Positions 14,321 to 20,485 of a stretch of 20,485 nucleotides of DNA are shown piece by piece. This DNA is from JAPLVB01 sp964353635 (lineage in GTDB: Archaea; Aenigmatarchaeota; Aenigmatarchaeia; QMZP01). Under the pieces are notes generated by a model. That model saw nothing but the letters and a program-made list of their open reading frames with translations, ran no database searches and was not told the DNA's origin. The stretch is taken from NCBI GenBank assembly GCA_964353635.1, contig CAYGVS010000019.1, positions 1-20,485 of the forward strand, given 5' to 3'. Positions within the stretch are counted from its first letter, which is position 1. Each line of letters opens with the position of its first letter. The position numbers and the translations under genes were made by a program.

Positions 14321-16519
14321 TTAAAGCTGCTCCTTTATTTCTCTTGCGACCTTTGGTCCGATTATCCTTTCCAGGCTCTCCAGAGGGACTTTTCGCAAAT
14401 CATCAAGCTTTCTAAGATTGCTGTTGAAGAGCATGCGGGCCCTAACGCGCCCAACCCCTCTCAGCGCTACAAGGGGAAGGAGCTCCTCCCTTATCCCGTA
14501 TTTTATCCTCAGGCGGGTCTTGCGTATCTCCCTTAATGTGGACTTGTAGTCCATGAGCAGGGCGAGCTCCTGTGATGAATATAGCAGCCAGTCTGCGTTA
14601 GATAGCCTGACGCGAAGCTCTCCTGGCGCTACATTGAATGTCTCAAGGATGATGTCCTCGCCTGCCTCATCTGTCCATTCGCTGAAGAGCCAGGCTGTCT
14701 TTATTGATTTTATGTAATCGTCATATTCTATGTCCCAGGGGTTCGGGGGCTTCTGGCTCAGGAAGGGTTCATAGTCTGAAAGAAGCTCGTTTATCTTCAT
14801 CATGTCGGTCTTGCGAACACCAAGCAGGGGCATCATTTCCACGGTGCTTGAAATCATGTGCATCACACCGAAGCCGTTGGTCCCCCGCTCTTCGGCAAGC
14901 TTCATGTTCTTTATGAGCTGGTGTCCTGTGAGCGGGTCTATGTATAGCTCTGAGACGCGCCTTCCTATCTTCGTTGGCTTCAGCTGGGTATCCTCCTTTA
15001 TGTAAGAGGCCTTCTGGAATGGGCTGTTTGGATGCTCGAGGCTGGTGCCTCGGGGGTTTCCATTCGTATCCTGTCCGGTGGAAGTCTGGATGAAGTTTAT
15101 GTCAGCTAGCAGCGCTGTCACCTTATCGAGAATGCCGTTGAGCTCCGAAAGGTCCTTGTACTGATGGGCGTAAAAGGTTTTTGAGAAGAATTCTTGCAGG
15201 CTCTTCTTTGTTGGAGTGGTCCCGGAGGATATGAGACCGAGAACATGCATCCTCAGGACTGGCTCTATACCCAGCTTGGAGTATATCTTCTCGGGTTCGC
15301 CTTTTATGTACTGGTTCCAGACGTTCTTCGCGTCGCTCTCGCTCTTCGCCATAAGTATCCCTTGGCCTTCTGTATCGTATTGGGGTCGTCCGGCTCTACC
15401 TAACATTTGGTGAGCTTCAAGAATTGGAATGTAATCCATCCCACCAAATCTGCTATACCTCTTTAAATCACGCACTATCACACGCCAGGCGGGAAGGTTC
15501 AGGCCACTCGCCAAGGTTGGGGTGCACGCTATTGTTTTTATCACCCCATCCCTGTAGGCGTTCTCTATCAGAGACCTCTGCTGGTTGGCAAGGCCGGCGT
15601 GGTGGAAGGCCACGCCGTTCTTGACCATGTTCGAGAGCCTTTCGCACTGCCTGGTGGGGTGGTCAAGCGTGTGCAGGATCTTTTCAGAAATCTCTTCAAG
15701 GTTCTGCACATCATCTGGAGAGAGTGTCTTCCTTACAATCTCCCCCAGCCTCTCAGCAACTGACTCCGCGTTCTTTCTTGTGGATATGAAAACTAGGGCC
15801 TGCTTCTTCTGCTTAATTGAGTCCTTGATAAGTGCCACAAGGGCTGGCTCATCAGGATTGAGGGTCAGCTCCTTCTTGGGAAGGAAGCTAACCTTGTTGT
15901 CGTGGCATACTCCCATGTAAAGCTTCACAGGCCTGTAATCGGATTTCACTGCTTCTGCATCAAGCCACTGGGCAAGCTCCGAGTAGTTGCTAATGGTTGC
16001 AGAAAGCCCAAGTATCTTGGGGTTTGATGTGTGTATCAGCCTTGTGAGCACTATCTCCAGGGTGGGTCCCCTGTCTGCTGAGTCCAGGAGATGTATTTCA
16101 TCCGCCACAACGAGGCCAATGGAATCGACCCAGTTTATGCCATGCCTAAGCAGAGAATCCATCTTCTCTGAGGTGGCGATAATCATGTCATAATTCGCAA
16201 GCCAGGGGTCTGACTGGTCATAATCCCCTATGCTTATACCTATCTTCAGGCCAAGGGGCTCGTACTTCTTCTTGAACTCCTCGTACTTCTCGTTGGCCAG
16301 AGCCCTTAGAGGGACTATGTACACGACCTTCTTCCTTTCGTTCATGATGGTGTTGAGCGCAGCCATCTCAGCCACAAGGGTCTTTCCCGAGGCTGTCGGA
16401 GCTGCGACCACCATATTCCTTTTAGTGAAGAGTCCTGCCTTGATTGCCAGCTCCTGCACAGGGTTGAGACCAGGCGCCTTTGAGGCTTCCAGCACCCTGG
16501 CAACTATGTCCTGGACCAT
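14321..16519 (-). CDS. hel308: Hel308-type Ski2-like DNA helicase
   Basis: Hel308 is a 3'-5' superfamily 2 helicase that works on stalled replication forks. The 732-aa product has NPVQELAIKAG (Q-like motif, Gln22), Walker A APTASGKT at 40-47, DEIH at 140-143, SAT at 173-175, the helicase C-terminal blocks FHHAGLANQQRSLIE, ACTPTLASGLNLPAW and QMLGRAGRPQYD, a winged-helix and ratchet region, and at the C-terminus a helix-hairpin-helix (LVALRGVGRVRARMLFNSNL). Length fits the family. ATG 16519 lies about 26 nt from the centre of a minus-strand TATA box (16542-16549), so it is likely leaderless. It is divergent from the acylphosphatase gene with only 32 nt between start codons. Confidence 0.93.
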   Translation of the reverse strand: MVQDIVARVLEASKAPGLNPVQELAIKAGLFTKRNMVVAAPTASGKTLVAEMAALNTIMNERKKVVYIVPLRALANEKYEEFKKKYEPLGLKIGISIGDYDQSDPWLANYDMIIATSEKMDSLLRHGINWVDSIGLVVADEIHLLDSADRGPTLEIVLTRLIHTSNPKILGLSATISNYSELAQWLDAEAVKSDYRPVKLYMGVCHDNKVSFLPKKELTLNPDEPALVALIKDSIKQKKQALVFISTRKNAESVAERLGEIVRKTLSPDDVQNLEEISEKILHTLDHPTRQCERLSNMVKNGVAFHHAGLANQQRSLIENAYRDGVIKTIACTPTLASGLNLPAWRVIVRDLKRYSRFGGMDYIPILEAHQMLGRAGRPQYDTEGQGILMAKSESDAKNVWNQYIKGEPEKIYSKLGIEPVLRMHVLGLISSGTTPTKKSLQEFFSKTFYAHQYKDLSELNGILDKVTALLADINFIQTSTGQDTNGNPRGTSLEHPNSPFQKASYIKEDTQLKPTKIGRRVSELYIDPLTGHQLIKNMKLAEERGTNGFGVMHMISSTVEMMPLLGVRKTDMMKINELLSDYEPFLSQKPPNPWDIEYDDYIKSIKTAWLFSEWTDEAGEDIILETFNVAPGELRVRLSNADWLLYSSQELALLMDYKSTLREIRKTRLRIKYGIREELLPLVALRGVGRVRARMLFNSNLRKLDDLRKVPLESLERIIGPKVAREIKEQL

Positions 16520-16551
16520 AAGAATAAATGAAATGCAATCAATATATATCT
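16520..16551. promoter_or_regulatory. 32-nt bidirectional promoter of hel308 and the acylphosphatase gene
   Basis: The minus-strand TATA box of hel308 (ATATATATT, 16541-16549) lies directly before the acylphosphatase ATG. A weaker plus-strand element, AATAAATG (16523-16530), lies about 26 nt before that ATG and just behind the hel308 ATG. Both genes would then be leaderless, with each TATA element beside the other gene's start codon. Confidence 0.5.
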
Positions 16552-16824
16552 ATGAAAATGGCTGCGCGTGTCTTGGTTTCCGGTGCAGTGCAGGGAGTCT
16601 TTTACCGCTCCTGGACAGAGAAGACAGCCCAGGAGCTTGGCATAAAGGGATGGGTGAGGAACCTTCCTGACGGGAGGGTGGAAGCCTTGTTCGAAGGCGA
16701 GAAGTCCAAGGTCGAGAAGATGGTCAGTCTGTGCAGGAAAGGGCCTCCACATGCAAGGGTTGACAGGGTAGATGTCATCAAACAAGCACCATACGGATTC
16801 GAGGGGTTTGAGGTAAGGAGATAA
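16552..16824 (+). CDS. acyP: Acylphosphatase
   Basis: Acylphosphatase splits the carboxyl-phosphate bond of acyl phosphates. The 90-aa product from ATG 16552 has the family signature VSGAVQGVFYRSWTEKTAQE with the phosphate-binding Arg in GVFYR, and GIKGWVRNLPDGRVEA with the catalytic Asn. Length is normal. The frame is open to ATG 16528, but eight more residues would run through the promoter; ATG 16558 is also possible. It is divergent from hel308 and 68 nt before leuS, which has its own likely promoter. Confidence 0.93.
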   Translation: MKMAARVLVSGAVQGVFYRSWTEKTAQELGIKGWVRNLPDGRVEALFEGEKSKVEKMVSLCRKGPPHARVDRVDVIKQAPYGFEGFEVRR

Positions 16825-16892
16825 TATATATTCTAAATAATTATATTACCAAGTAACATCTAGCTGAATGCATATCAAGGCTAAAGGTGTTT
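16825..16892 (+). promoter_or_regulatory. Promoter and ribosome-binding site of leuS
   Basis: AT-rich stretches ATAATATATATTC (16821-16833) and AATAATTATATT (16837-16848) are TATA candidates. GGTG (16886-16889) lies 3 nt before ATG 16893 and decides against the GTG at 16887, which is part of this site. Confidence 0.45.
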
Positions 16893-19553
16893 ATGGACTT
16901 CCAGGCAGTCGAGAGGAAATGGCAGAAAAGATGGGCTGAGGCAGGGATTTTCCGCGTGAAAGAAGATTCCAAGAAAAAGAAGTTCTACGTTCTTGAGATG
17001 TTCCCATACCCTTCAGGCAGCGGCCTTCATATGGGGCATGTTAGGAACTACTCCATGGGCGACTGCGTGGCCAGGTTCAGGAGGATGCAGGGACTCAATG
17101 TGCTGTTCCCCATGGGCTATGATGCGCTCGGCCTGCCTGCTGAGAACGCGGCAATAAAAGCCCATTCGCATCCGCGGATATTCACGCTGCAGGCGATAGC
17201 GAAGATAAAGCAGCAGCAGAAGGAGCTGGGCTCTAGCTATGACTGGGACCGGGAGCTGGCGACCTGCCAACCGGATTATTACAGGTGGAACCAGTGGTTT
17301 TTCCTCAAGATGCTGGAAAAGGGGCTTGCATACAGGAAGAAGGCGCCCATAAACTGGTGCCCAAAATGCGGGACCGTGCTCGCGAACGAGCAGGTGGAAG
17401 ATGGCAGGTGCTGGCGCTGCGGAAGCAAGGTGGAGATAAAATCCCTGGAGCAGTGGTTCCTGAGGATAACCCATTACGCTGATGAGCTCCTCAGCGGCCT
17501 CAAGAAGCTGGAGTGGCCTGACAACGTCAAGGTCATGCAGGAGAACTGGATCGGAAGGAGCGAGGGCACCCTCGTGGAATTCCCGATAAAGGGCTCGAAG
17601 GAGAAGATACCCATCTTCACGACAAGGCCTGACACTCTTTATGGGGTCACCTTCATGGTCTTCGCCCCTGAGCACCCCATGGTGATGGAGCTTGTGAAAG
17701 GCACCAAGCACGAGGAGCCTGTCAGGAAGGTCGTGAGGAAGGTCGTATTAGAGGACAGGTTCTCACGGACCGCAGAGGATAAGGAGAAGGAAGGCCTTTT
17801 CATAGGAAAGCATGCTATAAACCCGCTCACGAACGAGGAGATTCCAATCTATATTGCGAATTTTGTATTGCTGGAGTACGGGACAGGAGCCATCATGGCA
17901 GTGCCTGCCCATGACCAGAGGGATTTCATGTTCGCGAAGAAATACAGGATTCCCATCAAGGTAGTTATAAAGCCCCACCATTTTGACATGGACCCCAAGG
18001 AGATGACAAGGGCGTACACGGATTCCGGGACGCTCGTGAACTCCGGCAAGTTTTCAGGGATGACCAACACCAATGTGATGGATGACATCACCAAATACCT
18101 GGAGAAGAAAGGATGGGGGAAGAGAACGGTCCAGTACAAGATAAGGGACTGGCTAATATCCAGGCAGAGGTACTGGGGCACTCCCATACCTGTTGTCTAC
18201 TGTGGGAAGTGTGGGATGGTTCCTGTGCCTGAGAAGGAGCTTCCTGTCCTCCTTCCGGGGGACGCGAAGTTCACAGGGAAGGGGAACCCCCTTGCCAGCA
18301 CCCCTTCTTTTGTTGAAACATCATGCCCGAAGTGCAAGGGGAAGGCCAAGAGGGAGACTGACACCATGGACACATTCGTGGACTCCTCCTGGTATTACTT
18401 CCGGTTTACGAGCCCCGGGTACGACAAGGGCCCGTTCGACAAGGAGAAGGCTGCTTACTGGCTTCCTGTGGACCAGTACATTGGAGGTGTGGAGCATGCG
18501 ATTCTCCACCTGCTCTATTCAAGGTTCTTCACAAAGGTGCTTAGGGACATAGGGCTCACAAAAATAGACGAGCCGTTCAAGAGGCTTTTCACTCAGGGGA
18601 TGGTCATAAAAGACGGCGCCAAGATGAGCAAGTCTGTGGGGAATGTGGTGAGCCAAGAGGAGGTATCTGAGAAGTATGGGATAGACACCGCGAGAGTATA
18701 CCTGCTTTTCCTGGCTTCCCCTGAAAAGGAGCTGGATTGGAGTGATGAGGGGATTGTTGGAGCGTTCAGGTTCCTCAACAGGGTCAACTCCCTTCCCGGA
18801 TTCCTGAAATCTGGCAGGGGGAATGTTACAAACCCGGACAAGCAGATAATCAGCAAGATGCACAAGACCGTAAAATCCGTCACTGAGTCCATTGAGGGCT
18901 TCAAGTTCAACCTGGCGATAGGCTCCCTTATGAGCTTCCTCAATGACCTTTACAAATACAAGGATAATCCCAACAAGAAGGTTATGCGCGAGGCAGCGGA
19001 GAACCTTCTTATCATGCTTTCCCCTTTTGCCCCGCACACAGCAGAGGAGCTCTGGGAGAAGATTGGACACAAGGATTTCATCTCCCTCCAGAAATGGCCG
19101 AAGCCGGATGAGAGCATGATAGACCCCAAGATAGAGCTGATGGAATTCCTTACAGAGCAGACAAGAGAGGACATCGGCAATGTCATCAGGCTTGTCGGAA
19201 GGCAGCCCAAGGAGATAAGGATTTACATAAGCCCGGTGTGGAAGCATGAGGTGTACAGCGAAATCCTGAAAATCGCCAAGACCCCTGAGAAGATTGTGCA
19301 GACTGTCATGAAATCCGGCCATGGGAAGAAATATGGTAGCCATGCGCTCAAGTTCAGCCAGAGCCTTGCTAAGAATGCAATGGCTCTCAAGCGCGTGCTC
19401 ACGCAGGATGAGGAATTCTCAGTCCTAGAAGAAGCCAGGTCCAGCCTTGAGAAGGAGTTCTCATGCAAGGTGCATGTCCTGAAGGCTGACACGGAAAGGA
19501 GCGAGAAGGCCCTGAGGGCGGAGCCGGGCAAGCCCGGGATAGAGGTTATTTAG
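16893..19553 (+). CDS. leuS: Leucyl-tRNA synthetase, bacterial type
   Basis: It charges tRNA-Leu. The 886-aa class I enzyme has the HIGH motif as HMGH (46-49) and KMSKS at 577-581. Zinc-binding pairs CPKC and CWRC follow PINW. The editing domain has FTTRPDTLYGVTFMVFAPEHP and AVPAHDQRDFMFAKKY, and a second CGKC/CPKC pair precedes ETDTMDTFVDSSWYY. HVRNYSMGDCVARFRRMQG and DALGLPAENAA are the bacterial forms; archaeal LeuRS usually differs in these blocks (for instance HVRTYRIGD and HVTGTP). I infer an origin by transfer from bacteria, perhaps old, since the codon use looks like the neighbours (AGG for Arg). The 3' end overlaps the convergent 69-aa gene by 4 nt. Confidence 0.95.
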   Translation: MDFQAVERKWQKRWAEAGIFRVKEDSKKKKFYVLEMFPYPSGSGLHMGHVRNYSMGDCVARFRRMQGLNVLFPMGYDALGLPAENAAIKAHSHPRIFTLQAIAKIKQQQKELGSSYDWDRELATCQPDYYRWNQWFFLKMLEKGLAYRKKAPINWCPKCGTVLANEQVEDGRCWRCGSKVEIKSLEQWFLRITHYADELLSGLKKLEWPDNVKVMQENWIGRSEGTLVEFPIKGSKEKIPIFTTRPDTLYGVTFMVFAPEHPMVMELVKGTKHEEPVRKVVRKVVLEDRFSRTAEDKEKEGLFIGKHAINPLTNEEIPIYIANFVLLEYGTGAIMAVPAHDQRDFMFAKKYRIPIKVVIKPHHFDMDPKEMTRAYTDSGTLVNSGKFSGMTNTNVMDDITKYLEKKGWGKRTVQYKIRDWLISRQRYWGTPIPVVYCGKCGMVPVPEKELPVLLPGDAKFTGKGNPLASTPSFVETSCPKCKGKAKRETDTMDTFVDSSWYYFRFTSPGYDKGPFDKEKAAYWLPVDQYIGGVEHAILHLLYSRFFTKVLRDIGLTKIDEPFKRLFTQGMVIKDGAKMSKSVGNVVSQEEVSEKYGIDTARVYLLFLASPEKELDWSDEGIVGAFRFLNRVNSLPGFLKSGRGNVTNPDKQIISKMHKTVKSVTESIEGFKFNLAIGSLMSFLNDLYKYKDNPNKKVMREAAENLLIMLSPFAPHTAEELWEKIGHKDFISLQKWPKPDESMIDPKIELMEFLTEQTREDIGNVIRLVGRQPKEIRIYISPVWKHEVYSEILKIAKTPEKIVQTVMKSGHGKKYGSHALKFSQSLAKNAMALKRVLTQDEEFSVLEEARSSLEKEFSCKVHVLKADTERSEKALRAEPGKPGIEVI

Positions 19554-19759
19554 GCGTCTGGAACTTTCTGCTTCAAATTCCTGAGCTGCTTTATCTTCTC
19601 CATCCCACCGGGCATTTTTGAAAGCTTTTCATAGAAAGAGTTAGCCATCTCAATCTGGGAATTTATGAATTGTGTGTGTTCCATTTTCCATTCTTTCGGA
19701 TGGTCCTTCACGAATCTGGCCCATCTTTCCAGGTACTCTTCATGTGTCTTGTCGCGCAT
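19550..19759 (-). CDS. 69-aa partner of the nucleotidyltransferase gene
   Basis: I do not recognise a named family. The product is MRDKTHEEYLERWARFVKDH at the start, then EWKMEHTQFINSQIEMANSF and a PGGMEKIKQLRNLK end; it should be all helical. AGGTGA (19765-19770) lies 5 nt before ATG 19759, so this start is preferred to the GTG at 19768. That ribosome-binding site contains the stop codon of the upstream nucleotidyltransferase gene, a tight coupling typical of two-gene modules. The Trp, His and PGG positions look like those of a real conserved small protein. RFVKDH fits R-x4-H but the protein is too short for a usual HEPN toxin. The stop overlaps that of leuS by 4 nt. Confidence 0.75.
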   Translation of the reverse strand: MRDKTHEEYLERWARFVKDHPKEWKMEHTQFINSQIEMANSFYEKLSKMPGGMEKIKQLRNLKQKVPDA

Positions 19760-19764
19760 ATCTT

Positions 19765-19770
19765 TCACCT
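19765..19770 (-). promoter_or_regulatory. Ribosome-binding site overlapping the nucleotidyltransferase stop codon
   Basis: AGGTGA on the minus strand; its TGA is the stop codon of the nucleotidyltransferase gene. The 5-nt spacer to ATG 19759 fixes the start of the 69-aa gene. Confidence 0.7.
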
Positions 19771-20334
19771 GCTGCCAGAAAGCCTGTATCTCCTTATCAT
19801 CCCCTTTATTTTCTCTATTTCTTTCTCATTTATCTTTTCGGAGTATATAATCCTCAAATGCTTCGCGTCATCCATATCTTTGGGGCTTTTGAGCAGCTCC
19901 TCCTTGAAAGCTATATTCATTTCGATGCTTGAGAACCAGAAGTTCAGTCCTGAAAGCGGCAGCTTCTTTCTTGTATTGAACTGGTATTCATCAAGCTCAT
20001 CCCTTGCGAACTTCAGCTCTATCTCAGGAATGTGCATGCCTTTCCTGATGTATCTCACGCTGCTATTGCTTTCCAAATATTCATAAATCACTTCAGGGTT
20101 GGCTGATTGCATGCATTCGAATCCCGCCTTAATGAGGGAGGTGTGCATTTCAGTGAATTTTCCTTTAGGGATTCGCCTTATTATTATGTCTATGTCTTCC
20201 GTCCCCCTTGTTCTTCCGTGGGCTATTGCAACAAATCCTGAAACTATTATGTATTCCGAGAACCTCTCAACTACGGAAACGAAATCCTTTGCAAAAGTAT
20301 CAAGGATGCTTCTATCGCCAGTGCTCCTTTTCAT
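19765..20334 (-). CDS. Nucleotidyltransferase-fold protein (MNT/AbiEii-like)
   Basis: From ATG 20334 the product is 189 aa. Residues about 27-49 (SEYIIVSGFVAIAHGRTRGT then EDIDIIIRR) form the helix-strand start of a polymerase-beta-like nucleotidyltransferase: the gly-containing GRTRGT turn followed by the D-x-D metal ligands. The rest (FWFSSIEMNIAFKEELLKSP, DMDDAKHLRII) resembles proteins of the DUF6036/AbiEii kind. Such proteins are found as single genes and as antitoxins or toxins. The frame is open to GTG 20379, but a TATA element TTTTAATCC (20355-20363) sits about 26 nt before ATG 20334, fitting a leaderless start. It is coupled to the 69-aa gene downstream. Substrate unknown. Confidence 0.82.
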   Translation of the reverse strand: MKRSTGDRSILDTFAKDFVSVVERFSEYIIVSGFVAIAHGRTRGTEDIDIIIRRIPKGKFTEMHTSLIKAGFECMQSANPEVIYEYLESNSSVRYIRKGMHIPEIELKFARDELDEYQFNTRKKLPLSGLNFWFSSIEMNIAFKEELLKSPKDMDDAKHLRIIYSEKINEKEIEKIKGMIRRYRLSGSR

Positions 20335-20415
20335 AATATATTCTGGAAATATCTGGATTAAAAGGGTTTCCAGTATCACACCTCAGCTATTTAAGCATCC
20401 TGTATAATTCCTATC
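20335..20415. promoter_or_regulatory. Divergent promoters of the nucleotidyltransferase gene and the last gene
   Basis: Minus strand: TTTTAATCC (20355-20363) before ATG 20334. Plus strand: TATTTAAG (20388-20395), centred about 25 nt before ATG 20416. Both spacings fit leaderless transcripts. Confidence 0.45.
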
Positions 20416-20485
20416 ATGCCCCTTCTACTCATACTCGGGATTCTGGACCTTATAGCAGGCTCAGCCCTAGCGCTCTCAGGATTCG
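20416..20485 (+). CDS. Start of a membrane protein (partial, cut by the window edge)
   Basis: ATG 20416 opens a frame that continues to the window end: MPLLLILGILDLIAGSALAL then SGF, 23 residues, a hydrophobic segment typical of a first membrane helix. The TATA element at 20388-20395 has the right spacing for a leaderless transcript. The family cannot be told from this piece. Confidence 0.6.
   Translation, partial: MPLLLILGILDLIAGSALALSGF

Noticed and set aside
17013..17711. Minus-strand ORF of 232 aa inside leuS
   Set aside because: Shadow; low-complexity Leu/His/Pro content typical of antisense frames.
18519..19343. Long minus-strand ORF of 274 aa inside leuS
   Set aside because: Shadow of the leuS reading frame; no family motif or start signals.
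19550..19759. HEPN toxin call for the 69-aa protein from RFVKDH
   Set aside because: The motif lies near the N-terminus and the protein is about half the usual HEPN length.
1..20485. tRNA or rRNA genes, CRISPR arrays, insertion sequences
   Set aside because: Intergenic gaps are short; I saw no cloverleaf, regularly spaced repeats, transposase or terminal inverted repeats.

Overview
The window is a gene-dense stretch of an archaeal chromosome. The evidence is the psmA-SBDS-rrp4 gene order, aIF5B, archaeal-type phosphoglycerate mutase, Hel308 helicase, TATA boxes 24-28 nt before many start codons (leaderless transcripts), and short GGTGA/GGAGG ribosome-binding sites. A bacterial-type leucyl-tRNA synthetase in this setting, together with very tight packing, would suit a DPANN-like or other small-genome lineage. 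The sequence alone does not fix the lineage.

Layout: 1-2099 (minus) carries the start of the exosome superoperon: psmA, then SBDS, then rrp4 running off the left edge. Before psmA lies a 218-nt gap with inverted repeats that could fold as a leader or a small RNA. 2329-2778 (minus) is a membrane-anchored LysM protein behind a palindromic operator. An MscS channel (2932-4008) runs divergently from it. Next come serS-apgM (minus), a small unknown gene and infB/aIF5B (plus), a small unknown gene and kamA (minus), and a PAP2 phosphatase with a Cys-rich loop (plus).

11092-13887 is an accessory island: five plus-strand genes (44, 276, 93, 59 and 438 aa), all unrecognised, closely spaced, visibly more AT-rich and richer in AGA codons than the housekeeping genes. 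Two copies of the same palindrome found before the LysM gene flank its TATA box. The LysM gene and this operon therefore look like one small regulon, and this is the best candidate for an undescribed system here.

13884-20485 returns to conserved genes: hel308-DUF192 (minus), acylphosphatase and leuS (plus), a nucleotidyltransferase coupled to a 69-aa partner (minus), and the start of a membrane protein (plus, cut by the right edge). hel308 and the acylphosphatase gene share a 32-nt divergent promoter. All four convergent gene pairs in the window abut or overlap at their stop codons. I see no tRNA, rRNA, CRISPR array or insertion sequence, and no gene-free stretch longer than 300 bases.
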